Source: Pyrus communis
Taxonomy: Eukaryota > Streptophyta > Magnoliopsida > Rosales > Rosaceae
Direction of reading: 5' to 3'
DNA: 64,000 bases
NCBI RefSeq assembly: GCF_963583255.1
Contig: NC_084806.1
Location: 15,046,317 to 15,110,316 of the forward strand
The translations under genes were made by a program, and so were the position numbers. The notes under the pieces are model-generated. The model saw only the letters and a list, made by a program, of their open reading frames with translations. It searched no databases and was not told the origin of the DNA. Positions 33,498 to 44,509 of the stretch are shown one piece after another; the first letter of the stretch is position 1; every line of letters begins with the position of its first letter.

Positions 33498-33743
33498 TTA
33501 CCTCAGGAATATTCTCTGGAGTATGGTCATCTGATGGTACTGTATTTTGAGACCAGGGGGAGTAGTATCAGTAGAAGTCTCAAGATTGACAAGTGGCAGC
33601 ATTGTTGCCGTGGGTGAGGACGGCACTGTCGTGCCTACCACTGGTTCTGTAGGCAGTGATGCTACTTCTGTTAGCTGGGCTGGCACTGTAGCCACTGCGG
33701 GCTCGGCTAATAGTGGTAGTGGAAGATCACTGGTAGCAGCCAT
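33498..33743 (-). pseudogene. Variable Pro/Thr-rich linker between integrase and RT
   Basis: An 81-codon frame rich in Pro, Thr, Val and Ala corresponds to the poorly conserved region that follows the Copia integrase core. Its position fits and no specific motif is expected. Confidence 0.5.
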
Positions 33744-33776
33744 GGTCTAAACCTACTCGTCATGCAATGTCTCCCC

Positions 33777-34659
33777 CTAAAGATAAGGGTTGGAAGAAGC
33801 CAAAGAGTAATACATCTCAAACTCAGAAAAAGTAACATCCATGGTAGTATACATCCAACATGAATGAGGGTGGTAGCAACGGTACCCTTTCTGATGTAGT
33901 CCATACCCCATGAAAACACAACGGAGAACACTTGGGTCAAGTTTTGTCTGTTGATTTTTATGTAGATGAACAAAGGCAACACATCCAAAAACTTGCAGTG
34001 GGAGCACCAAAACGGACGGTAGAGACAAGAATGTAGCAAGAACTTGCAAAGGTGTAAGAAAATTCAATACTTTGGATGGCATGCGGTTGATAAGGTAAGT
34101 GGCAGTCTAAAGAGCAACATCCCAAGAGGAGTGGAGAACATCCGTCCCAATCAAAAACGATCGAGCCGTTTCTAATAAATGGCGATTTTGCGCTCAACCA
34201 CCCCATTCTTTAAGGAGTCTAAAGACAAGTAGTCTCGTGAAGTATTCTGTGATTAGTTAAATAATGTGTAAAATCATTATTAACATATTCACCACCATTA
34301 TCAGAACGCAAAATCCGGATTTTAGTAGAAAACTGTGTCTAAACCATGGTGTGGAATGTCTTAAACGCTAGAAACACATCACCTTTATGCTTAAGAAGGT
34401 ATAACCATGTCATCCGTGTGCAATCATCTATGAACGTTACAAACCACCTAATACCAAATGAAGTAGTAATCGGAGATGGTTCCCAAACATCCGAATGAAC
34501 AAGACCAAAAGGAATATCACTTTTATTAGAATTCAACGAACAAGAAACACGGTGACTCTTGGCAAGTACGCAAGTGTCACATTTAAGGTCTGAAACCGAA
34601 CAATCAACAAATAAATCTGGAAACATATACTGTAAATAACTAAAAGACGGATGACCCAA
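33777..34659 (-). pseudogene. Copia GAG-pre-integrase and integrase core, several frames
   Basis: 34659-34339 carries MGHPSFSYLQYMFPDLF and the CDTCVLAKSHR zinc-binding half, then SDVWEPSPI and FVTFIDDCTRMTWLYLLKHK, which holds the first catalytic Asp. The second Asp block (SDNGGEY) follows in the same strand after a stop near 34340. Later pieces (34206-33958 and 34082-33777, with VFGCVAFVHLHK and KLDPSVLRCVFMGY) are in shifted frames. At least two frameshifts separate them. Confidence 0.8.
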
Positions 34660-34725
34660 ACGGCGATGCCATAACCATATCTGACGCTGTTTGTGATCAA
34701 CGGCTCCTTGGGCGAGATTAACCCG

Positions 34726-35280
34726 TCATGTACTGACATCGTCCACAAAATAGAGATCCCCTATCTTCGTACCACGACCAATTATCTCTTCCGTGAGAAT
34801 ATCCTTAATAAGACAAAATTTTGGATACAATAGTACACAACAGTTCAATTGCTCAGCAGCTTGGCCTAGAGACATCAATTTATGCTTTAGTGAAGGTACA
34901 AGTAGTGTATGCGGCAAAGAGAGGGTAGGCATGAGGTGTACAGTGCCAGCGCTAGTTACCGATGTGGTGACACCATTAGCATTAGTAATATTTCGTCGAA
35001 GTGGAACAATATCACAAACTAAATCAGTGGAGTCATAGGTCATATGGTCTGTGGCACCGGAGTCAATGATCCAATCGGACTGAGAATCACAATTATTCAT
35101 ATTAAAAGCATAACCATAACTACCTGAGGACTCCGGAGGCATGTCGGAAGAACTCAAAACATGAGGATTCATGGTAGGGTCAGTTATGGTAGTAGTGTTT
35201 AGGGTTGTAGTGTTTAGTATAGGGGTAGGATCGGTTAGGATGAAATTGTTTCCATCGTGAAGTGGTGGTAGGTTCTCCAT
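34726..35280 (-). pseudogene. Copia protease with truncated gag
   Basis: A 184-codon frame opens soon after the primer-binding site. WIIDSGATDHMT at about residues 70-81 is the active site of the aspartic protease. The end reads GTKIGDLYFVDD, the start of the GAG-pre-integrase. There is no capsid domain or CCHC zinc knuckle between the leader and the protease, so nearly all of gag is missing. Confidence 0.8.
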
Positions 35281-35347
35281 AGAAGGGCTAAGTTTGCTTG
35301 AAGGAACCGGGCAAAGCAGATATCCTAGGATCTCTACTCTGATACCA

Positions 35348-35545
35348 TGTAGAATTCTCAGAGATACGGGTCATACGACCCACTTCCAACAACACTGATA
35401 TTGTCCCCAACTTGGTAATTACCACCTGCACAATCCGTCAGGTGTGGGGTTTTATCACAAAAGGCCTCGGTATTAATTAGAGTGGGATTATGGTATTTAA
35501 ACTATTCTTTTGTCATTGATACGGTTGATGTGGGACATTTCAACA
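35348..35545 (-). repeat. Outer 5' LTR (family A), 198 bp
   Basis: The pair of 31191-31388, immediately followed (minus strand) by the initiator-Met-tRNA primer site at 35347-35336. Confidence 0.85.
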
Positions 35546-35731
35546 CATCATACATTGTGCGGTTAGTTTTTTTTCAAGTACTATTCAATTTAATTTTAAA
35601 TAAAAATATTTAAAATGATTTTTGGCCTTATGATTTACGATGAACGGACACGATTTGAGAATTCCCAAGATCATCCAATTCTACTTTTCTCAGCATTGAT
35701 GTGGATTTTTCAGCAAACAGGTCAACAGAAC

Positions 35732-35762
<31 letters not shown>

Positions 35763-35883
35763 TATAACATTTTAAGTTTTGTTCAGAGAAACAAACGATG
35801 ATTTGGCTCCATGATTTTATAGCCCACTGCTGTGTTATACACTAACTAAATTGAAGGATTAGTATATCCTAGGTCTACTAATC

Positions 35884-36340
35884 CTAGTTATCTGCTAAAG
35901 CATAAGAATTCGCTAGGGTCAAGTACTCTTCCATGATCAGTTCTTTGAAAAGGGGACCTATTGGGAGTTTCTTTTTGAATGTTATGCTAGGTATGGTGTC
36001 ATCACATCTGACTATCATAGCCTTCTCCGACTTGAACCTCTTTATGTGTGTACAAAGCGTCTCCTTCAGATCATTCCTCATGTTGAAAAGATGGTTGGAC
36101 TTCTTTTTAATTGAGCAGTAGGATGAATATTCCTTAGTGTAGACCAAGGAAAGTCTGTCGAAGCTCTAGATGGACCGCGGTGGTAGGGTGTGGAACTAGT
36201 TTTGTGCCTCGTTTTGCAAAGTAGGGGCAAACATCTTGCACATGAAGGTGTCATTGTTCCTGTGGAGGATCATTGTATTTTGGTAATGCTTGAGGTGCCT
36301 CTCCAAATCTTCGTCTATTGAGCAAAAATTGTACAAGAAA
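35884..36340 (-). pseudogene. Gypsy-type gag (Retrotrans_gag) fragment
   Basis: The minus-strand frame 36147-35884 reads VYTKEYSSYCSIKKKSNHLF, then ETLCTHIKRFKSEKA and LTLANSYALAD, matching the plant Ty3/gypsy capsid pattern (a sticky-strand block, then R-x-F-K-x-E-x-A). Upstream, about 36340-36150, an interrupted frame shows a FHTLPPRSI-like block, so the fragment is longer than its open frame. No pol is attached. Confidence 0.6.
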
Positions 36341-36479
36341 TGTAACGAATAATTCACTCTGCACAATCTCACCTTTATTCATTTTTCGAGGAAGGTTTAA
36401 ATAATTTGAGTTTGACCCATTTATACTATACGTCTAAAAATTACAATTCTTCGTTAAAAAGAAAAAACTTTGATTCCAA

Positions 36480-37560
36480 TATGAATATATTGTAATTGGG
36501 AATTGGGGTGCTTGTTTGATTTTGCGGTTGCACTTGGGTCGAGCCATGGATTACCTACGTACCCTTTTTGGAGAGATCAAGCCACTCGAAGTTGGGGATT
36601 TTCAATGAGTGAATGACCCTCTGAGAGAGAAAGATTTGGCCTTCGATTTATTTAGACGCTTTGAATTTGTTTGATTGAATTTGGTTGAATGAACCTGGAA
36701 TTTGATTTACCAGGGATTCATTTTTGGGGTTTTGTGTTTGTACGGTTGCATCTAGTTGAATCTCTAGATTTCCTACATACCCTTGGTGGGATCAAACCTA
36801 ATGTAGTTCGTTATTTTCAATGAGTGAATACTCACTGAAAAAGAAAGATTGTATTTGAAGCGGCTTTGTGCCATTTGGAATTTGAAGCGGCTTTGTGCCA
36901 TTTGAAATTTGGAGCGGTTTTGTGCCATTTGAAATAATTTACAACCATGATTTTAAAGTGGTTCGCATCCACTAATTTAATGTGGTTTGAAGTTGTGTCC
37001 ATACTTTTTCTTTTAAACCGTTTGAAACCGATGTGCCTTTGTCACGCCATTGCATTCCTTGCCATTTGTTACTCGACCTAGGTTTTAATTCATGGGGTCC
37101 AAATTTACAGAGCTCATATGAATTCAGATAAGAACTGTGGCTTCACGGGAGTATCATTCCCAATTAATTTGGGAAGTTTGTCAGCAAGCTTACTTTCTTC
37201 TCTTTGTGAACTTTGAACTTTCCAAGTCCATATAGGACTTCACGTGGTGTTTCAAAAAATAAATACCTTTAGCTTTTCATCACTTTGAAGATATAACAAA
37301 GAAAGAATTAATAAAGAAGAATAAAATTGTTACCTTTGATTCTTCTTCCTGGTGAACGTTCTGTGTAATTGCAGCTCTTTGCCCCTTTCTTCTCCTTCTC
37401 TTAAGACTCTCTCTTTCTATTTCTGTAGTATTTCGTTCTTCTTTCCACCGTTGCTCTCTCAGCTTTTTACCGTCTGTCTTTTCCTCAAGATTTCTATCTT
37501 GTCTTTTTCTGTTTCTGTTTTTTTATCACATTTTATAGAGTGAAAGCATGGAACAGTTAC
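36480..37560 (-). repeat. Gypsy LTR or leader remnants with internal duplications
   Basis: A block including GGTTGCA, CCTACGTACCC, GATCAA and TTTTCAATGAGTGAAT occurs twice (about 36522-36651 and 36753-36848), a theme common in rosaceous gypsy LTRs. A 27-bp unit TGAAGCGGCTTTGTGCCATT is repeated about three times at 36857-36938. LTR ends are not resolved. The gag fragment lies just to the left, in the expected order for a minus-strand element. Confidence 0.45.
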
Positions 37561-38629
37561 TTTGCCATTCTCATATAGCAGAGGTGTTAGACGAACCACT
37601 ATGTTGAAGACGTGGGAGTGTGGGTTTGTTTTGGAAGAAAACCACCTCTTCAGAACATGATTGCATTTAATCCCACCATGTGAATGGATTGGACTCTATT
37701 TCTCAATGGGTTTTAGCCCACTTTAATTTTTAGTAGAGATTTTTTTTACTCCACACTAGATAGTAGGTACATGTGGTGTAGCTTTATCAAGTTGCCACAC
37801 GACTCATACACACATGCTTCTTTCACTACAAGAATACCACACGAGTCCCCAATTGGTTAAGTACCAATTGTTGCTTAGATAGAAGTTTGTCATGCATCAT
37901 TTTCTCAACAATTTAATTTGATTTCCATCAAAGAAAGAACATTTGTTGGAGGTCATGACTTGACTATTTGGCTGTTCACAAGAAAACGGTCGATGCTTGG
38001 TGCCCATTAAACGAACAATGCACATAGCCAAGAAAAGTGTTGCATTTTGCATGATCCAGCCATATCTTATAGGAAAGTTCTACCTATTTATTTCAGCTTA
38101 ACTTTTATAACTGTTGCTGCACATACAATACAAGGAACTACTTTACTAGTGAATGAAGAACAAATGAATGCAAAATTATCTTGGGTTGAGTCACGAACAA
38201 TGTCGCTTTCTTTAAGACGTTTTGTGGCTCTGCCCAAGTTGTGAAAGCAGTCACAAATGCCACACCATTCCCAGGATAAAACAGCCTAGGATAAACTCTG
38301 CCTAGATAGATCCTTCTTTCCGCTAAGGAAGATCCAAAGATTTTTCACCCACTCAATTACTAAGTATTCTCAAGGTTTTTGTTTCAGGTTTTTAAGTCAG
38401 TATTCACTGTTGTAAAACCCTAATATGTATATAGCTGAGTTTTAACGTTGGAGAAGTTGAGGAAAAAGTGCTCACCAAAATCCGGCCATAAAATTAGGAA
38501 TCAAAACCATTTAAATGAGGAAGAACAGGTCTTTTAGTACAAAACAAAAACTTTTTGTTCAAGAAAAGATTTCCCGATGTGAAGCAAAAATTATTCCAAA
38601 AATCTAGAAGATGAGAACGCCTCAATAAA

Positions 38630-39480
38630 TGGGCATGACACACAAAGGTTCCCACACGCAGTTCAACATCCATGGAGGCTCGAATAGTTACCTACGACAC
38701 CATCAAGTTCATCTACTCGTGGCATGGAAAAGTCAAAGGCATTAAAGATCAAATTAATCACCAAATCCTATCTTTAACACATTCCTGATTGAGCTTAGTG
38801 CTTGCACTAAGGGCTAGGGTTGCTTTCTCTATTAGTTGAATTGAATGAGTGGAAGGGATTTACACAAGACCACAGAGTGGGAGAGAGGGAGCCTTAATAA
38901 TGTTAGAAAGTTCAGGAGAGTGAAAGATAGTACGCTCAAAACTCTCATGCCTTTCTGAAGTTGCCCACCCAGCCCCTAATCAAACGAGGGGCGCTATCAC
39001 GTTACTAATATAATATCAAGTAAGGGTTCATCTTCTGTTGAAAAACTCAAACAAGTAAGCAATCCTCATCACCATCAATCAAGGATATTTACCTAATAAT
39101 TCTAAGATACTATCTCCTAATTAGTATCTTAGAATTACCCTTCCTCAACCATTCGAATAACTCACCTTGGTTAATCGAAAGCTGCCATGTGTAGGGCAAA
39201 CCCTAACCCCATGGTCGACCACCTCCTATAATACCTCATCTCCACCATTTACTGGTAAGCTCGACACTACGCATACAAGTCCTAAACTTTCAACTCTTTT
39301 CAGAGTTACTGACTTAGGCATAAAATCTATTGGCCAAACCCCCCTTCCCAACCTCGTGGGCATGTAAGGTTTTCCTTGATTGATGGTGTTAATTGTTTTG
39401 TAGGTACACTTTTGTCAAGATTGAAGATAGAAGATTCTTGCTTCCACAAATTGGTGTTTTCATTGAGAGCTTGATTCAAA
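38630..39480 (+). repeat. Gypsy LTR, plus orientation, with primer-site region
   Basis: Homologous over most of its length to 53245-53800, including AAAAGTCAAAGGCATTAAAG, CTATCTTTAACA and GTTACTGACTTAGGCAT. The end is followed by TTGGTGTTTTCATTGAGAGC (39449-39468), the typical start of the internal region after the LTR in this group. The LTR start is unclear. Confidence 0.55.
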
Positions 39481-39645
39481 TACTCAAAGAAAGCTCTCAT
39501 ATTTGGAATTTTCTATTACATTGAATTTCCCATAGACTCCTAGTCATTGAATTTTTCCTAGAAAAGTTCCTTGATCAGTCATGGGGAAATGATAAAATGG
39601 TAGGAAATTCTATGAACGGAACACTTTACATCGAAGCAAACGGAC

Positions 39646-40130
39646 TTGGGGAAGGAGACCAAGATGCGGCCTTGCGCTAACAATCCTCTAGGCTCAACGA
39701 GACGGCAAGAGGAGCCCCACTACCGTGAAGTACAACCACCACCACGTCTGCAACCCAACAACTATTGTAGGAACATCAAGCCACAACTCAAGGTGTGTAC
39801 CCCACAACCCTTGCTGCGTGCCAATCCAGCAAACCCTAGGCAGGGGCCCCAGATCTATGATGTTGTAACCCAAGTGCAAGAGGCCCAAGCCTATCAACAT
39901 AGATAAGCAACAGCTGCTGCTGTGGCTCACGAGTCGCAAGCCCACCTTGCTACAAATGTAATCCAAGCTAAGAGAATGAGCAGCGCATCGCATAACAGCC
40001 AACCATGTAGGTTGGCATGTACCCACACCGCGACTCACTCTGCTATCTAAACTGGTCCAAGTCCGATTCAGCTGACCCAGCTCCACATCACCGAACCAGC
40101 TCAGGCCTAACTGGTCAACTTACTGTGAAA
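39646..40130 (+). pseudogene. Possible gypsy gag N-terminal region
   Basis: A Gln/Pro-rich frame (39646-39906, with PPPRLQPNNY) is interrupted by a stop and continues in frame to about 40050 with HESQAHLATNVIQAKRM. It directly follows the LTR and primer region, where such elements encode the variable N-terminus of gag. No conserved capsid motif is present. Confidence 0.35.
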
Positions 40131-40271
40131 TTAAGGTATTTACACCTTTTTTTTTTTTTTGCAGGTTTGCTCTATCCTAGCCCCAAGTTTTGAATTTACA
40201 GCTCACTGCACTTCCACCATTTATGGAGATGCCTATCATCCAAGCTCTCCCCCCCCCCCCTCCCAAATGGT

Positions 40272-43200
40272 GATTAGTACCTGTTGGAACGGATTATTTC
40301 GGGTGCTTCAATTCTTCACTAACAAGTAATCTTGAACACGTTGAGAAACCTTAAACATCATCTTTGCTTGCCGTTAACAAGGGTAGGGGGACCTGCAAGA
40401 AAACACTATGACGCTCAAAGTCAATTTTATTCAAGATGATTGCAACATATCATAAAATAATTTCACACTTCCCTCCCTTTCATGCTAATGGGATTGTTGG
40501 CCTTTTATATGTATTCAAGTCTTAGGCTCCAAGTTCCACTTTTCTTCTATTTTTCCATGTTCCACATTCATTGGAAGTATTTGATCATGCTCCTTTACTT
40601 TAGCCTCACTCCCCATGTTTAGCATGCTAGTCGCTTGTGTTAGTGGAGGAGTAATTTTTGGCTCCCACATTGCCCTATTTTTTCTCTGCAAACACATATC
40701 ATTTAGGATTACAGAGAAAAAATGTTTCTTTGCATAAATTCATTCGACTGAGACATCATCATGAGTTTAGCCATCGGCCAAGGTCATACGGTCTTTAACC
40801 ATAATTTTGACCTTCGGCCACGGTCATATTGGTCTTCGACCATGAGTTTTGGGTTTTCGACTTTCAATCTTAAGCCTTCGGCTCTTATTCGGTCTAGGTC
40901 TTCAACCCACAGTCTCATGATCTTCAATCACCAATTTATGTACTAATAGCATACCCCCAGAGTAATTGAAATTTATATAGCTTAAATATTACTAACGAGC
41001 ATGTGTACGATAGAAACTTTTATCTGTTGGGCAACTATGTTGCTGGCGAAGCAAAATAAGTGCATTTCCTTTGCTTACAAGTATGCCCCCTTTTTCCTCA
41101 TCAATGAAATTAGGCGGCTTTTGCTTCCGATAGAAACCAAAGTATGAGTATGCTCCTCGTTTGGAAACCCTGTATTGCCACAAAGGAAATCTTTAAGAGA
41201 AGGGATCCCTAATTTTTTTATAAAAATGGGGATCCTTTGTGGGGTCGACACCACATCGAACCTTAACGATCCGAATCATCAATCTTTCAGGTTGCACCTC
41301 ATAGATCATCCTTGCAAAATATTAGCCAAATTGGAAATGTTTAAGACATCTAATTGGGTTCAAAGAAATTAACGAATACTCTGTTATATAAAAAACAATG
41401 AAATTTGATCTTGATAATTAAATAGGCAAATGGTTTTGGATTGAATTGAATTTTTATAAGAATGATCTATGAATCGAGACTAACAAAATAGATAGTTTGA
41501 ATCATTAAAATTCGATGTGGAGTGGGCCCCACACCTAATCCCTATTTTTTTCAAAAAATGGGGATCCCTTTGCATAAAGGGCCTGTTGCCACAAAAACTG
41601 CCATCATTGTGATGCAAAAAATCTTAATCTATTCGGCTTTAAGCTCTGATAAATTCACTTCTCTAGACAATGAATGCCATGACTATATAAAACATCACCT
41701 GAAGTCAGAATTTTTGGAGCACGCAATTCCAAATGCATCCAACAATAAGAAATTGTATTGATAAGCAAGAATTGTGAGAGAAATAAGCAATTTAAGTATT
41801 GACTATATACTTCTTATCTTGATCGGCAGCCAAGTGATGTTCAAGTACAATATAGCCATCGCACATGGCTTTTCTGGTTTTCGTCTCATTGTATTAATTA
41901 GGAAGTACTTCAGACACACTTCCATATAAACATAGATGACCCAGCATAAGTTTAGTGTCTAGTAGCCTGGAGCGCACACCTGCATTGGTGTTAACTTCCT
42001 TGGTGGGAAAAATTCAAACACTCGTATCTGTTAAGAGTTCCTGTTATATGTCATGTCTACCCTAGATTCTTGTGGAACTTAGGGGGGCCCTTGAACAATA
42101 CGACCATACAAGCAATTTTTGAAGAAAGATTCATCTGGATGCACTTATACTAAAGTCCACCTTATATAAGTCCTGTAGCAATTCCTTTTAGGTGCCCATC
42201 TGTGTGTATTAGCAATATACTATGGTACCAAATGGCCTGTTCAGCTAGACAAAAAGAGAGTAAAATGTTTTGATGATAAATGCATTAAGGCTGAAGAGTT
42301 TCCTGTATCTGATAGGCGGTGCTTCTATACCCCATCTCTATAATTGGAGCTTTTTACTCGTCACTTATTTGTGTAAATATTTGTCAAGCAGTATCGAAAA
42401 AGTCAGTACATCCCTCTGTAATTATGAGTGCATTGATCATCGTGGTTTGGTCTTGGCAGCCACAGTAAGCATGTCAATATTGAGGCATCTGACTTAGGGC
42501 TCTTTCTAGTGTTATACGACGACGTGGTAGCCGTGGCTTTGTTGAAGATCCTTGGCCCCATATCATAGCCACTTGCCCTCTATTCAATGAGTTTAACCTG
42601 ACAGCATTGAAGAATGTTCATGAGAGTTATATTTTATAAAAACTTTAAAGTTGAGAAAGGTTGTGTTTCAATCCCATATTCATCTTGTGTGGGCTACGAT
42701 CAGAAGAGGCACCCATTGTACTCATCCACCATAAAAGAGAAGAGATTAAAAAAAAAAATAAAAAAAAAAAACTCTTCGGTCTCTGCATGGGTCTTAGCAC
42801 GTGCCCCCCACACCAATCTAATTAGTTTGCCACACATACGATGATACACCTCGTAGAACTTGAAATTGTGAAAGCATTTTTCCAAATAAAATTCCAATGA
42901 GACGAAGGCTTGTGACAGTTCTTTAGAATTATGGCAAGAACAATTGCAATCATAAGATACCACTGTAATGATTCTCATTTAATTCGTGAAACTGAAAGGT
43001 AGGAGTATAAGAGTTTTTCTCTATTCTTGGACGGTTCCATGGGTTCTTAAGACGACTTTTTGTAAGTTTCCCACTGACAGTGCCACTTGTTGGAAGGGAA
43101 AATTTTGAGTACTTCAATTCTCCACTAATAAGTAATCTCGAGCATGTTAAGAAACCTTAATCACCATCTTTGCTTGCCATCAATAAGGGCGGGGGGATTT

Positions 43201-43371
43201 TTATTCAAGATGATTGGGACATATCACAAAATAATTTCCTACTTTCCTCCCTTTGATGTTGGTGGGATTTTTGGCCTTTTCTAAGCATTCGTCTTGGGCT
43301 CTAAGTTCCACTTTTCTTCTATTTTTCCATGTTCCACATTCCATTGGAAGTATTTTATCAAGCTCCTTTCA
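40272..43371 (-). mobile_element. Gypsy-like LTR element, minus strand, without coding capacity
   Basis: Direct repeats of about 300 bp start TGTTGGAACGG at 40272 and TGTTGGAAGGG at 43090. They share CACTAA-AAGTAATCT, ACCATCTTTGCTTGCC and AAGTTCCACTTTTCTTCTAT. Next to the right copy, on the minus strand, stands TGGCACTGTCAGTGGGA (about 43087-43071), a primer-site-like start of an internal region, so the right copy is the 5' LTR. It is cut off at about 43371 where a methyltransferase pseudogene begins. The interior holds a MITE and poly-A tracts but no gag or pol. Confidence 0.5.
41198..41570. repeat. MITE with AGGGATCCC-type termini
   Basis: The left arm AGGGATCCCTAATTTTTTTA ... GACACCACATCGAA and right arm TTCGATGTGG ... 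ATGGGGATCCC are inverted copies, with a further pair GATCATCCTTGCAAAAT / ATAAGAATGATC inside. Partial relatives lie near 7780-7830 and 47270-47400. Confidence 0.6.
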
Positions 43372-43394
43372 CATGAGAATTCCGATTAGAACTG

Positions 43395-44478
43395 GATGGT
43401 TGAAAAGGTGAAAAGATAGAGTTTCCTGGGGAAGGCACACATTTTCACTATGGAGCCGATAAGTTTATTGCATCAATTGCGAAGGTAATATTTCTTCCCC
43501 TTAATGTATTTGCCAAAAAAAAAAAAATGTATCAGCGGATGGAATTCTCTCTTTAAAGATTTTTGTGAACTTCCAATGGAACTTGGCAACCCTTTATAGG
43601 ATTCTGTGATATTTTATTTACCGTTGCATATGGATTGAGTGCTTGCTTTTATGGTGTTTTGAATTGGCAGATGCTCAACTTTTCCAAAAACAATTTGAAG
43701 GATGAAGGAAGGTTACGAACAGTTTTTTTACGTTGGTTGTGGAGTTGCAAGTTCGGAGCCCATTTGCTTTCATCTCATATTATAGCAATGCCCTTGCCAC
43801 TCAATGATGTGCATCAAAACCAGATCCAATTTGCTTTAGAAATAGGAATTCCAGTGTATCTTGGTGTTCTAGGAACCAAAAGGCTTCCTTACCCAAGCAA
43901 ATCGTTTGAACTTGCTCATTGTTGTAGAGTTGATTGGCTTCAACGAGATGGAATCCTTCTTCTTGAGTGGGATATGTTGCTCAGACCAGGAGGCTACTTT
44001 GCATACTCATCTCTTGTAGCATATGCACAGGATGAGGACGATCTTAAAATATGGAGAGAGATGAGTGCCCTTATGGATGCATTCGATATTGTGTTGTGAG
44101 TAACTTGATTCTCTACTTTGATAGGTGTGAAGTCTTTTTAACATACCCCCGGACTTATGATTTACTCCATGCTTGAACTGTATTCTCAGACAGAAAAAAA
44201 ATAATGTAGTGCTGAGGATTTATTGCTTGAGATGGATCGCATACTAAGGCCCACTGGCTTCATAATCATCCACGACAAACAATCAGTAGTAGATTTCGTT
44301 AATAAGTATCTAACGGCATTGCACTGGGAAGCAGTGGCCGTATCCGACACCAGTTCATTGGCAGACCAGGATGGAGACGACGTTGTGTTTATTATCCAAA
44401 AGAAAATATGGCTGACACGCGAAAGCTTCAGGGATTCGGAATACGAAAATGCTCTTCGGTCCCCATTTCGGTTTCCCC
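43395..44478 (+). pseudogene. PMT-family (PMT8/PMT9-like) methyltransferase pseudogene
   Basis: An exon at about 43395-43484 (family theme FPGEGTHFHYGADKFI once a one-base loss is allowed for) is followed by an intron ending TTGGCAG at 43670. A second exon is at 43671-44098 with HQNQIQFALEIGIPVYLGVL, GTKRLPYPSKSFELAH and DWLQRDGILLLEWDMLLRPG. The C-terminal piece at 44223-44478 has MDRILRPTGFIIIHDKQSVV and ends in a stop. The middle of the protein (about 250 residues, including further exons) is missing. A one-base loss near 43753 breaks the frame inside the S-adenosylmethionine-binding motif (VGCGVAS). Live PMTs are Golgi type II membrane proteins linked to pectin methylation. Introns are retained, so this is a truncated DNA copy rather than a retrocopy. 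Confidence 0.85.
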
Positions 44479-44509
44479 ATTATTTTTTTGCTGACTCAAG
44501 GGATTAAAA

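Larger units (their letters stand above)
31191..35545 (-). mobile_element. Chimeric Copia-type LTR retrotransposon with two LTR families
   Basis: The outer LTRs (31191-31388 and 35348-35545, both 198 bp) start with TG and end with CA on the minus strand apart from a TA at one end. They are flanked by CATCG (31186-31190) and CATCA (35546-35550), a 5-bp duplication with one change. Minus-strand order is: LTR, primer site TGGTATCAGAGT (35347-35336), protease, integrase, reverse transcriptase, RNase H, purine tract (31773-31763), a different 188-bp LTR (31762-31575), a second primer site (31574-31564), a GGGGCC-rich spacer, a second purine tract GTGAGGGGGCG, and the outer LTR. PR-IN-RT-RH order is Copia type. 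All reading frames are damaged. The outer LTRs differ by roughly 10-15% by eye. Confidence 0.85.

Noticed and set aside
42614..42978. Short frames around 42700-42980
   Set aside because: Driven by a poly-A tract and AT-rich DNA inside a gypsy-like element; no conserved motif.
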